Shown here: positions 12,876-23,550 of the stretch, piece by piece
Position numbering within the stretch: position 1 is the first letter of the stretch
How the letters are laid out: the number at the start of each line of letters is the position of its first letter
Assembly (NCBI RefSeq): GCF_019649055.1
Contig: NW_026570297.1
Span: 62,001 to 126,000, forward strand
Direction: 5' to 3'
Source: Paramacrobiotus metropolitanus
Lineage: Eukaryota; Tardigrada; Eutardigrada; Parachela; Macrobiotidae
DNA length: 64,000 nt
The notes under the pieces: generated by a model
Database searches by the model: none
Told to the model about the DNA's origin: nothing
The model's input: only the letters and a program-made list of their open reading frames with translations
Made by a program: the position numbers and the translations under genes

Positions 12876-13011
12876 AAATGATACGCGAACTGGATATTCC
12901 GAGTCCGATTGGTTGTAATTGTTTGATGTTTCGTAATATTTATTAGTTCTTTTTATGCAGCACTTAGAATGTATCATCGTGTACCAGATTTCATGTTATC
13001 TGAATGATAAA

Positions 13012-13017
13012 AATAAA
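13012..13017 (+). promoter_or_regulatory. Poly(A) signal AATAAA of EIF3H
   Basis: AATAAA lies 137 bp after the EIF3H stop codon. It is the first canonical signal downstream and the likely cleavage signal. Confidence 0.6.
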
Positions 13018-13284
13018 GAAATTACAGTTACTGTGTATTAAAATTTAAGTGAAAAGATAATAAGTCCGTCAAGTTACACCGAAAAGATAGTTAAGTTGGT
13101 CACCTTACGGGTAGCGAGTGGTGCTGTCATCTCCGTTTAAGTAATAATTCAGGGTAGCAGTAACACCGCGTAAGCAGTGTTTACACAGTGCACATGCATT
13201 CGACCTGGATCGGGGAAAATTTTAAATTCACGAAAATTACGTAATGTTTTATTTAAACTGGTTCGATCGATTTTTTACCGACAA

Positions 13285-13336
13285 GTTTGAGCGTAGTGCA
13301 TATGAATACGCGGCTTCATATGCACTACGGTTTGAG
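13285..13336. mobile_element. 38-bp palindromic insert flanked by 7-bp repeats
   Basis: A perfect 15-bp inverted repeat (13292-13306 and 13315-13329, CGTAGTGCATATGAA) encloses an 8-bp loop. Direct repeats GTTTGAG flank it at 13285-13291 and 13330-13336. This has the layout of a tiny transposed element with a 7-bp target duplication, or a deletion remnant of one. Confidence 0.6.
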
Positions 13337-13576
13337 CGGGCCGTAGCGGCAGGAAGAAAGAATTAAGTGCCAGAGAGTTGTGAGCTAGACAGCTTACCAT
13401 ACTTAGTGAGTCAAACGAGTAGTGATTCACTAGTGAAACGACCAGACCGGACCACGTGACCAGAGCACTTTTCAATGCTGAACCACTTTTGTGCCGTTCG
13501 GCTTCTCACAAACTTCCGCTTTCCAGAACATTTTCTGCAAGTTGCAGCAAGTTTATTTGTATTCAGCTGGTTCGGT

Positions 13577-14129
13577 GTGTACAGAGATATGCCAGTGCAC
13601 CACATCATGATTGCGCAATAAAATTCGTGACGGTGAAGATTTGACGCTGGCCCATAGACACATATGCTATAACTCAAATTTTCAAAATTCATAACTTTGT
13701 TAATTTTCGCGTTAATGTTTTGAATATGCTTTAAAAATACAGAATAATATATACTAGTAGGCATAACAAATGTTTTTTCGATTTTATTTTAGGGTTGCGC
13801 ACTATGTGCCTACGTAATTAGCATGGCTGTCTATGGAGAAGTCATTTAATTTGATTTAAAGATTTCTCGTAGGCGGCTATGTTAACCACGTATGCTCTCA
13901 GTGCCAAACCTTAAGACGGAAACAGAAAAAAAATCGTTTTGCCTAATAGTAGATATTATTCTATATTTTTAAAGCATACTCACAAAACATTAACGCGAAA
14001 ATTAACAAAGTTATGAATTTTTGAAAATTTAAGTTATAGCATATGTGTCTATGGGCCAGCGTCAAATCTTCACCGTCACGAATTTTATTGCGCAATCATG
14101 ATGTGGTGCACTGGCATATCTCTGTACAC
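13577..14129. mobile_element. 553-bp non-autonomous DNA transposon, copy 2 (7-bp TSD)
   Basis: Same GTGTACAGAG...CTCTGTACAC termini and nearly the same sequence as copy 1 in EIF3H intron 2, differing mainly by single-base indels in A/T runs. The flanking 7-bp duplication is GTTCGGT (13570-13576 and 14130-14136). Near-identity and intact duplications indicate recent mobility. No transposase is encoded. Confidence 0.87.
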
Positions 14130-14368
14130 GTTCGGTCTCTACTGAGTCTACTCTACTCAACTCATCTGCTGTATTCTGTTTTTTTTTCGTGACGAACTTG
14201 CTGTGACATGATACTTGGCAGTGGTATGCCGTGCTGGTGATACTCGCCAGAATCATTTTGTTTTACTCGTAAAGACGATTATCGGGAAAACAGAGAAAAC
14301 TGAAACCTGAGAAGGCCCAATAACCTGTTTATGTAACCGTGCAGAGTACCGTCTGCAAAGCACTGTCA

Positions 14369-16480
14369 ATGGCTCCTCACTCGCACCATCACGAGCAGCC
14401 CGTGGTGAATGGCGCCGAGGACTCCGAAGATGACATTGAATCCATTGTGTCTGGCACGCCCAGTCCCGACCGGGAAGTAATGACGGTAGAGCGTTTGCAC
14501 AAACTGCACTTCCCGCCTATCCATCCCTCCGGTCCTTGGCGGCGTGCTTTCAACTTCCAGCGCAACGAGGCCGTCTTCTACCAGCTCGATGATTTCGCGC
14601 CCGGCCTGCCGGTGGTAACCCGTTGTCTACGACTAAAGGATCTGCCCAACGTGGGCGTCCAACCGGAGATGTATCTGCGGGAAATCAAGGAGGGCCCTCT
14701 GCATCCCTTGTGGATCCCTTATTTCCTGGATGAAGGCTGGTTCGTGCGCGGCTGGAAGGACATCAATACACTGGCGGATTTCCTCGAGTACGGCGATATG
14801 CCCAAGGTGCGGGAACAGGAGGAGGCCTGGGAGTCGCTCATGGAAGCGGAGGATGGGAGTTGGATTGGTAAGGAGAACTGAGAAATTAGTCGTTGGGGTT
14901 TTCGTTATGGGTTTTTGGTGTGTTCCTTTGGTGATGGCTTTGTACGTTTTTTTGTGTTGATAGGTGGGTGATTTTCTACGTTTAGTTTTTTGCATTTAGT
15001 TGGCTGCATATCGTTTTATGTTCACAACAGAGCTGTTGTTAAAGTTACTGTAATGACACTGCATTCCAGTGATTTCGACTTGGAATTATCAGTTAACGCT
15101 GATAATTCTAGTTTAATTCATACTTCTTAACTGCTTGCTTTTTAGAAATTTTTTTACTCCCTAAATTTAGCTCTTTTTCTCCCTCGGGCGAGAGCGGGGA
15201 CAGCTTGAGGCAATGAAATGCCTTGTAATAGTTTGGATCTGTCAAATTCCGTTTTGTCCATAAGTGTTTGAAAACGATGCATTTCTGACGCTTCAGTTCA
15301 GGATCTTTCAAATTTGAGTTCTGTAATGGGTACAATTTATTTCGCTGACAGTTATGAACTCTGATTGGTTTTTGGCTTTGGTAAACCGTTACCTACGAGT
15401 AGTAGTAAATCCTTTTCTAAATGATTTTAAAATTGATTTCTTAATTAATTTAATTCATTTTGTTAATTTTGTAATGTAATGACTTATTTAATTTTGTAAT
15501 GACTTCTTTTTTAATGACTTTGTTTTGTTAGAGTTAGTACTCGTGCCTGAAGAAGTAATTTTGTAGAACGCCCCGAGCCGCCGCCTGGACCGCCCAATCC
15601 CGCTCTCGAAATTCCAGTCGTTGATGGCCCTCCGAACGCAGCTGGTCCGGTACATATGGATGCACCGTCCGTGGATGGCGATCAGGACGGAGCATCGTCG
15701 TCAGCGGAAGTGGGAACCATCCAAGTGCCGACCCCCCGCACCGCCCGGCCGCCGTCCCTCGCTTCCCTCCTGGGCCCTAAAAAGATCCCCGCGCACATGT
15801 CAGTTCGGGGGCGCCGTGCCCGATCGGACACCACGGCCGTGTTGAATCTCGCAACACTGACTGAAGAGATCGCAGCACGGACTAGAGAGACCACAGCGCG
15901 CCCGTTGAATCCCCAGGTGCCATCCACTTTGTGCCTCGCGGATGCCAGCGTTGGCACGGACAACCCCGAGGTGGTTCCCGATCAGTCGATGGAGAATGTG
16001 GAGGCTCCCGTCGCAGTTAGCGCACCGATGTCGGCGGATGATAGCGCGGTTGTGGAGATGGAGCAGCCTGCCGTTTCTGTGATGGAGCCAACTGATGCAC
16101 CGGTATCGCTGGATGAAAACGCAGTCGGAGAGGCGGAGCAGGCCGCTTCTTCCACCGCGGAAGAGCAGATCGGTGCATCAGTATCGGCAGATTCTAGCAT
16201 GGCCGTTGACGAGGAGGAACCTGCTGTTGTCCTTTCCCGAAATTCCGTTGAGAATTTTGTGTGCAGCCGATGCGGTAAAAAATTTGCCGGGGCCCGTTAT
16301 CTTAAACGTCACAATAATTATGGAAAGTGTAGCCGATTGGCCAAGAATGCGGCTGCAGCCGGGATGAGCGCTCCCGTTAACGGAGCCGAGACCCCGACAC
16401 CGGAGGCGGCGCCTGTCGAAAAGGCTCGAAGCGAAGAAGAACTGGCTCTGGTTCGCGACCATCGCGAGTTGGGTGAGTGA
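14369..16480 (+). CDS. Uncharacterised protein: novel N-terminal domain plus C2HC zinc finger (paralog 1)
   Basis: Exon 1 (14369-14867) joins exon 2 (15567 on) in phase. Residues about 35-165 form a domain I do not recognise, with hallmarks AVFYQLDDF, HPLWIPYFLDEGWF and GWKDINTLADFLE. It aligns over its length with the N-terminal domain of paralog 2 at 22061. A long low-complexity, acidic, Ala/Val-rich linker with three imperfect repeats of the SADDSA type follows, then a C2HC finger (CSRCGKKFAGARYLKRH...C) near residue 380. The function is unknown; the finger suggests nucleic acid or protein binding in the nucleus. Exon 2 either ends at the in-frame TGA 16478-16480 or splices at the strong donor G|GTGAGT (16473) into exons from 17160. 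The phases do not match for that splice, so I end the model here. Confidence 0.65.
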
Positions 16481-17159
16481 AGCTTGTTTTCTTTAAAACT
16501 ACTTACTAGTAATTAATGGATACGTACTGGATGTTGCTGTTGTGAATGTAATGCCGTAATATTGCTATTTATTATGACATTTTTTCCGTGTATTTGAGGA
16601 AAAATTTTAACATGTCAAAATTTGAGTTGAATTTTGCAAAAAACAAATGGTATTCAGATTATTTTAAGAAACAGAAAAATCCACCGTGTGTTACTGTTGA
16701 TTCGAAGATTACTGATCGGGAATTTGTATGCCGTCGGCTCTGTGCAGGTTTTGTTCATGTAACAGGTCTGTGTACGTCCAAATTTTAAACATGCTTCCAG
16801 CTGGCAGCACAGAGCCGCATCTGAAGACTGATGGTGAACAGTTGAGCATTAACAGGGAAAGCGCTGAAGGACTATGTTAATACCTGCATTATCAGCTAGA
16901 TTTTGCGCAGCTAAAAACGGACAAGCTGTCGCTGGCCTACGAACTTGTTAGGTCTACAAAATTTGCACTTTAATCCAACTGCAAAATTTTTAAAAAGTTA
17001 GATCTTATTACTGCATTTGGTATCAGGCCCACTGAGTCATCGTTTGTTTTTGTGTGGAAATGCAGTGTTTGGCGTAATTGTTTGTAGTGCCCTAAAATTT
17101 TTGTGGTCCATGTTGTCTTAAACTGAATAGAAGTGTAAATAGTTTCTACTGTATTTCAG

Positions 17160-19310
17160 AGCGCAGCATATAACGGCGCATCTGTAGGGGAGTTGTCGGA
17201 TGTGGCCATGGATTCCCAGTTGGGACTCGCTTTGGCGCCAGGCGGAGTAGGTGGGTTGCTGGATTATTTGGATTCCGCGCCAGTTTGTCCTCTTAAGCGA
17301 AAGGAAAGTAGCCAGGAAATCGAACCAGTTGGCGCTCCAGCAGGTATGCCTTCGTGGGGATTATGATTGATGATCGAATAATTTTATTGCATTTTATTTC
17401 TCGTATTAATTTTGACTTATTCTCTGTTTCCATTTTGTTGCGTATACTGATCCGAAAGTGGTTTATTTTTATGATGTTTCACCATAGTGTTCTGCTCAGT
17501 CATCTCTTAATCACCAGCAAACTGATTTCACTCAGATTATTTTTCTCCAGATTCCTTGAACACTGTGCATACTAACAACAAGCTGGCTAAAAGGAAGAGG
17601 GTCAATTCAGCGGCGTCTAAGAAGCGTAAATCGGAAGGTCGTATCGAATCCTCTGTCAGCGGTAGTAGTGTAGCTGGGCCGGAACCCTTGGCACTTACGA
17701 TGGAAGATGGGACAGCCTTGGTACGCGACATTTCGCCGGAACTCCAGGCACCAACGCCGCGACCCTCTTCGGCATCGTTGGCCGGTGGCGGATGTAAATA
17801 AAAATGCCTGTTTTTATCTGTTCAGCACTTGTATTGTACAGTCGAATCGTGACATATGCGACCAAAACTTGAAGTATTTATTCTCTTTATCTGGCGCGGT
17901 AATAAATTATAGCGTTATGGATTTCAGAAAAACTAGGAAGTGAAGAATTTATTGTTGTATTTGATGCTAAATGGTAATTTGGCTTTTTTTGGTACAGCGG
18001 GTCTGGATGGGGCTGTGATAAAGTCGGCTAATAGCCGGAAACCCAGACGACGACGCCGGGTTTCGAAAAAGAACAGGTTCACCAAGCGAGTGATTCGTGG
18101 TGCGGCTCAAGTGATCACTTTGCTGCCCTCAACTACCGACGGTCTTCTGAAAAGTATTATTTCTTTTCGACTTTTGTTAGGCTTGATGTCATTTTTGACT
18201 TTTGCACAGAGGTTCCAGGTCCAGGAGAGGAAAATATAAGAGAGCTCCGAAAGCCACTCCGAAAGCCACTCCGAAAGCCGCTCCGAAGCAGGTAGAAAAT
18301 TAATTGTTTTTATTTATTTGTAAATAAAATAAATTGTTTTTATTTGTTTGTTTTATTTGTTTATTTATTTGTTTATTTCAACGATGGCCACTGAATTTTA
18401 ATATTGAACAAAATTGATATATTGTTATTAATTTCAGAATGGTGCTGGGCCCAGAAAAGGACGATTGTCTGGAGTTGGAGGTAACGGAGAAGCTAAAAAA
18501 TCTTGGAGTTTGATTTGAGCGCTTTGTTTCTACTGAAACGTTGCCCTAAGAAAACCGTGGAAAAATCTTTGTTAGTGTGGAAGATTTTTTCCGTAATTAT
18601 ACGTTTGCTGCGGTTGTTGTAGTGGAGCCTTTCACGGTGGAACCATTAAATGTGAAAGATGGGCCGAAGAAGAAGTATAAATCACGCAAGCGAGTGCGCG
18701 CCCCAACCGGCATCAGGGATGTGATTGAAGCAGCGGAGGTTGAGAAGCAGAAGAATCCGCGCAAAAGCGAGGAAAGGTAGTAGCGGAGGAGCCGTCTGGT
18801 GAGTGAATTCGGGATGTAATGAACTCACTATACTTACTTGTGTTTCTGCTACGGGCTACGTGTGATATTCTTAAATATTTTGCTAATGATGCGTACGGTG
18901 CAGCTAGTATAACAAACATGGGATTAAAGGGAAAGCATTAAGCGTGAAAAATCACTCCAGAAAATTCGGTAGTACGCTAACATTCTAGTCGAAATGTCGG
19001 GACATACTAGCCGGTATGGGCACAATTAATTGGCGACTTATTTTTAGCGGGGACGGCGGGGGTGGGTGAAAGGTCGTTTCCGTGTCCGGAATGTAAGGAA
19101 GTGTTTAGCGCTGATCACATACGGCAGGAGCACGTGAATAATCACCACGGATCAACGATGGCCGCCGTCCTGGCCGAGCGGGATCCCGGAAAGGCACTCT
19201 TGTGCCGTATTTGCAATAAATTCATTGCCAGTCCCAGGCTGAAGAAGCACGCGGCTGATTGTATCATGAAGAAGGTGGCCTCCAAAATTAACGCTTACAA
19301 GAAGAAATGA
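17160..19310 (+). CDS. Basic protein with C-terminal C2H2 and C2HC fingers (3' part of paralog 1 or a separate gene)
   Basis: Phase-compatible exons: 17160-17343, 17551-17793, 17998-18153, 18212-18291, 18438-18480, 18623-18798, 19048-19310. The translation has nuclear-localisation-like clusters (KLAKRKRV, KPRRRRRVSKKNRF), a histone-H1-like repeat (KATPKATPKAAPK) and KKKYKSRKRVRAP. It ends with two fingers: CPECKEVFSADHIRQEHVNNHH (C2H2, C-x2-C spacing) and CRICNKFIASPRLKKHAADC (C2HC). A chromatin-associated role is inference only. As sequenced, a TAG at 18778 breaks the sixth exon; one extra base in the A run 18773-18775 restores phase with the last exon. The 5' end is unresolved: it may continue the upstream gene, or start at ATG 17210. 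A possible extra exon begins after an acceptor at 16800. Confidence 0.6.
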
Positions 19311-20878
19311 GCCGAGTGAAGAACGAACGAACGTAATTTTATTTTGGCTTAACACCGTCAGATTTTTCCTCTTTACCAACTTATTGGTTGGGACATCATC
19401 CTGTTTTGCACTCCCTAGTTTCTTTAGGAAGATTTAGGAACGAGGAGGTTTTTCAAAAGATAGCCCGGTTAAATGTTTTAGTTTATGGTTTCTGTAATTA
19501 TTCTCTTTATGCTAATTTCGTTATTTATTTCCCGATCATCGATGATAGCGGGCATAGTTCTGCAGTCAGCTTTTCTTTGTGGACGGTTAATTCGGTTACC
19601 ATATGTTTGTGTTATTTATTATTTTAGGATTTTGTTTGGCTTTTTTGTTTCCTTGTACTATCGGTTCTTTCGTTTTCTTCCGTAATTTCTCTCGTCCAGT
19701 ATTTCAGAAACTTTTTGTTCCTAAGCTTTCTTTCTTTTTAATTACTGAGCTTTTTAATTTCTCTGAATGTTGTTTATACTATTCGAAAAATTTTCTTTTC
19801 CGCTGGGCGAAGAGCGCCTCTGTTGCGCAATCTTGTGATTAATGCTCACTTGCCTGAACTTCCGTCTCCTTTTTCTTGATCTTCTCTCGTTCTTCAAGCT
19901 TGGAATGTCTTGTTTGTGTTTCTCTATGCATGATGGTTACCGACTGTTTTCTGTCTTTTGCAGACAAGCGGTAAACAGCGCGCAATGTTCAAGAAGGAAT
20001 GGGTGAAGCTGAATCTGTTGAAAAAATGACTGCAGTTTGCAATTGTGGATTCTTCATATTGAGTTGGAATGGATTCTTCATATTGAGTTGGAATGGACGA
20101 GTGGTTTTTTGGCTGCGTTGGATATCATTTTCCTGGCTTTCTTTGATTTTTGTTCCTCGCACATCGCGGCACATGTATAAATGGAATTGTTTTATTTTTG
20201 TTAATTGTGTTATCGTCGCACCGGGTACTGGATAAAGAGGCGTCCTGCAGAGTGGCTCAATGGTTCTAACTTCTGTGTTGCGGGACGAAGCGGATTTATC
20301 GCTGAATCTAAAATCTGATAGTACAGTATAATAGAAGATTTTGTCTGTTAGAATATTATCTCTCTAACAATTTTGTCGATATATGTTGGGATTAAGCACA
20401 GTTTTTGCTGCAGTTGATTGTACCGTTTTTTATCGCAAACAATTGTTTTCATTCTGTTGCAAAACTAATAAATAAAGATGGAACAGGACAAATTAGACCA
20501 CACGTGAGCGGTTTGGGAGTAAAGTGCTGTACAGTGTATTATTATACGATGTGAAATTTTCGATGTGATAACTGTGGAAGAAAACTCGTACAGAACTTCT
20601 AGATCGCTGCTGTAAAATTTGATTTTATTATTTTTTAATTTTGCAACTTCAGTATTGCGTCTAACTCGTACATGTGCAGTAACATAACCAACTAGAAGCA
20701 GCCATCAACAGCAAGGCGCCCTTCCGGTAATTTTGTTTTACAATTTGAAACGCCAGAATAATAAAAATAAGAAGATCCTGGGTCGATTTGCTATTTGATC
20801 AACTTCGCTCTTCAGCGCAAAACTTTTGGGAAAGTGTTCAGTTCTACTCCCAGTAAGCAATGATCGTTCTGGAAATGG
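19311..20878. other. Intergenic, T-rich on the + strand
   Basis: No gene recognised. Open frames here are T-rich and lack family signal. A perfect 24-bp unit is duplicated in tandem at 20047-20094. Confidence 0.5.
20047..20094. repeat. Two tandem copies of a 24-bp unit
   Basis: The unit beginning GGATTCTTCATATTGAG occurs twice without mismatch. Confidence 0.9.
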
Positions 20879-20880
20879 TA

Positions 20881-21022
20881 CTGTAGCCGCCCGCACAAGT
20901 TGCTCCATTGGCAGATCCGGCCGCTGCCTTCTCCCTGCACACACTGCGCTGAACAGCGAGCAATGTGAGGCCAAATATCCGTATACCTCACTCTGTGGGG
21001 CAACTTGTGCGGGCGGCTACAG
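20881..21022. mobile_element. 142-bp MITE with TA target site (Tc1/mariner type)
   Basis: Terminal inverted repeats of 23 bp match exactly (start CTGTAGCCGCCCGCACAAG). TA dinucleotides flank both ends (20879-20880 and 21023-21024). The size, the TA duplication and the lack of coding capacity fit a mariner-type MITE. Confidence 0.82.
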
Positions 21023-21196
21023 TAAACTCAGATCTTTCGTGATCGCAGAGGGGCTTTCTTTTAGATATCGATATTAATTTTATCGATAAATCTCCGCAAT
21101 CTTGCTAAAATTAATTATATTAGCCCTAGCAAATTGGAAATTAAAATTGGAAATAATACCGTATGCTGTAGAAATTATTTTAGTGTTAGAAATACA

Positions 21197-21594
21197 CAGG
21201 GCCGTAGCGAGGTCCGTGGGATGGGGTAGGCGCAATTTGGCTGCGCCATTTGCGCCCGCTTCGAAGATCAGTCTGAGCCCACTGTGCCCATAAATTTCGC
21301 AGCCTGCGCCCGTTACGCCCGTATAAAAACAGGCCGGGCTTTAATACTTAATTAATATAAATAGTTTAATTATTATGGTTCTTGATCGCCGTACGTCAGA
21401 CCAAGGCACATCCGGCCAAAGTCCAATCTGCGCCACGGGCGCACGGCCAGTTGCGCCCGCTGCGCCTTTTGAAAAAATCCAGAAATTTTGCGCCGGTGCG
21501 CCTGTGCGCCAGTTTCGGGCGCAAATATTATTCAAAAGTTGGCCGAGGAGGGGTAGGCGCGCGCCAGTGCGCCTATACCCTCACTACGGCCCTG
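21197..21594. mobile_element. 398-bp hAT-type MITE with 8-bp TSD
   Basis: Starts CAGGGCCGTAGCGAG and ends CTCACTACGGCCCTG. The 8-bp duplication GAAATACA flanks it at 21189-21196 and 21595-21602. CAGGG-type ends and 8-bp duplications are typical of hAT elements. The interior is GC-rich with many GCGCC/TGCGCC words, and there is no transposase. Confidence 0.85.
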
Positions 21595-22060
21595 GAAATA
21601 CATAATAATCGCACCGGTCGCACGTAGTTTTTTACTTTTTCCTCAAAAGTCAAAGTAAACTTTTTCCTCAAAAGTCAAAAGTAAAAATGAATAAGAAAGT
21701 CGTTTCACTAACAAAATGCGAAAAGAAGTACGAACTGTACAGTAAGGCACTCAATAAATGGAAGCCTGGAATTGGTAATCACACCTCGAATGACGTATCT
21801 GTCCCGTGACTGATTTTGCTGCGTTTCCGTGACCTGTCAGCGAGCATTGGCGGCTTTATTCATGTTTGCTACCGTTTGTTGTTCGTTCACGACACCGTTC
21901 GATTTTTGGCTGTTTTTTTACTAGTTTGCATGCTTTTTAAAAATTTTGCTATTCGGCCTTAATAAACCTTTTTCTCAGTGTTCTAATTATGCAGTAAACG
22001 TTAATTGTGGATGTACGCTTTGTAACTGGAAACGACGCGCGTGACTTTCACGTGCGCATA

Positions 22061-23550
22061 ATGTATTCGCAGAACAGCGATGGCCGCGACTCCGGCCTGT
22101 CGTCCTGCAGCGACGATACGCCCGTCCTGACCCTGCGCGATCTCTTCGACGAGCGGCGGGCCCGGGGCGAAAATCTCAAGGGCGAATGCGATGTCTACGA
22201 GCCGGACATGATGGGGAAGCCCTCCCCCCAGTGGACCATGACATTCGATCTGGCCAAAGGCTGTGCCGTCTTCTCCAAGGTGGACGAGTGCTGGGGCATG
22301 CGCGGCGTGCCGCCGCATGTGGCTCTGTGTATCCGGCTGTGCGAGATGGTGGTGGACGGGACGGTGATGATCATCCCCACGCTGTACCACTGCGAAGTGT
22401 CCCAGCATCCGCTGAACGAATGGTGGACGATGCAGGCCATCGGGAAGCGCAGTGTCACGGGATGGGTGGATATACTGCTGCTCAAGCAGTTCCTGGAGAC
22501 GTGCCTTATCGAGAAAGTGAAGCAGATTGAGGACGAACTGGGCGGCCCGGTTATGCTGGGCGTGGACGGCAAGGAAGACGGTGAGTGCGCGGCTGTGCAA
22601 CACCGATCGAAGTAGCTGATAGATTGTGTCTGTGTGTATTGCGAATGTAGTCAATCAAAATTTTAAAATTAAAGAATACTGTTGAATTACTGAGTTGTTT
22701 ATCTAGATGTTTATGTGCTGCACTTTTGCGTAATAAGTACACAAACCAGTTTTTATTTGGAATTTTTGTAGGTGGTAACCGTGGTATCCCTTCCTAACTG
22801 GCAATTCATAGGTGTTTAAATTTTCAAAATTACAATAACCATCAAGAATTGTGTGTATTTTGTTTATTATTGATTTCGGGTGCAATCAAGGAAGGTTAAA
22901 TTACAAAATAAATTTTAAAATTTGTTAATATAAAGTTATTGGTTTATCAACTGCGTCAGTGGAAAGCTACCTAGTAATTTGTGAACCCTGATGTGGCACT
23001 GCATTTGCACTTTCGTACGACCGTGATCCTTCGTTACAATGTTTTCATGGTTTTGTTTACGATTAGCAGAATTATCTTTGGAAGACGAGGAAGAGCAAAA
23101 AGCGGCACCAGTCGGACTTGCAGTACAAGTACAGCATGTGACGCTCCCGGTTGAAAAGGAGCCTGTTTTACCGGCGGAAGTTGGGGCCGGTGCAGGTGAA
23201 TGAATGCCTTGATTTCAGTTCGAATTGCTGAGTTTCAGTGTGCACAACACAGTGATCGATTACACAGGCGATTGGCAGAATTTGCTATATCGTAATTTAT
23301 TATATCATACGAGTAATTGTCTAAATTAATATTAGAGTTTGCCTATCTGACAGGCTTGTTAATATATTTGGTTGCTTCCAGACTTCCAGTTACATTTTTT
23401 GTAGATTCTCCGCGAGGCCTGGCCAAATGCCGGTTTTGTGACCTGGAGCGACGACCGGACAAATTGCCGGCCCATGAAAAATACTGTATGCGCAAGAGGA
23501 AAATGGAAAATCGCCGCGAATTTGCCTGGACGGTGGGCAAGCGGGCTTAA
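22061..23550 (+). CDS. Uncharacterised protein: novel N-terminal domain plus C2HC zinc finger (paralog 2)
   Basis: Three exons (22061-22580, 23070-23195, 23405-23550) join in phase 1 at both junctions to give 263 aa. A Ser/Asp-rich start is followed by the domain shared with the gene at 14369 (about residues 50-160): CAVFSKVDECWG, IIPTLYHCEVSQHPLNEWW and GWVDILLLKQFLE correspond to AVFYQLDDF, the PLW...FLDEGW stretch and GWKDINTLADFLE. A short acidic linker leads to a C2HC finger (CRFCDLERRPDKLPAHEKYC) and a basic tail ending VGKRA. Order and layout match paralog 1, so these are diverged neighbours. Function unknown. Confidence 0.78.

Larger units (their letters stand above)
13018..14368. other. 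Intergenic region between EIF3H and the zinc-finger region
   Basis: Contains the 38-bp palindromic insert (13292-13329) and transposon copy 2 (13577-14129). No gene is seen in the remainder. Confidence 0.5.

Noticed and set aside
20236-20310. tRNA-like stretch (GTGGCTCAATGGTTCTAAC)
   Set aside because: The arms do not fold into a consistent cloverleaf and there is no proper B box.
22001-22654. Long open frames opposite the zinc-finger paralog 2 exon
   Set aside because: They are GC-rich antisense shadows of a well-supported spliced gene.
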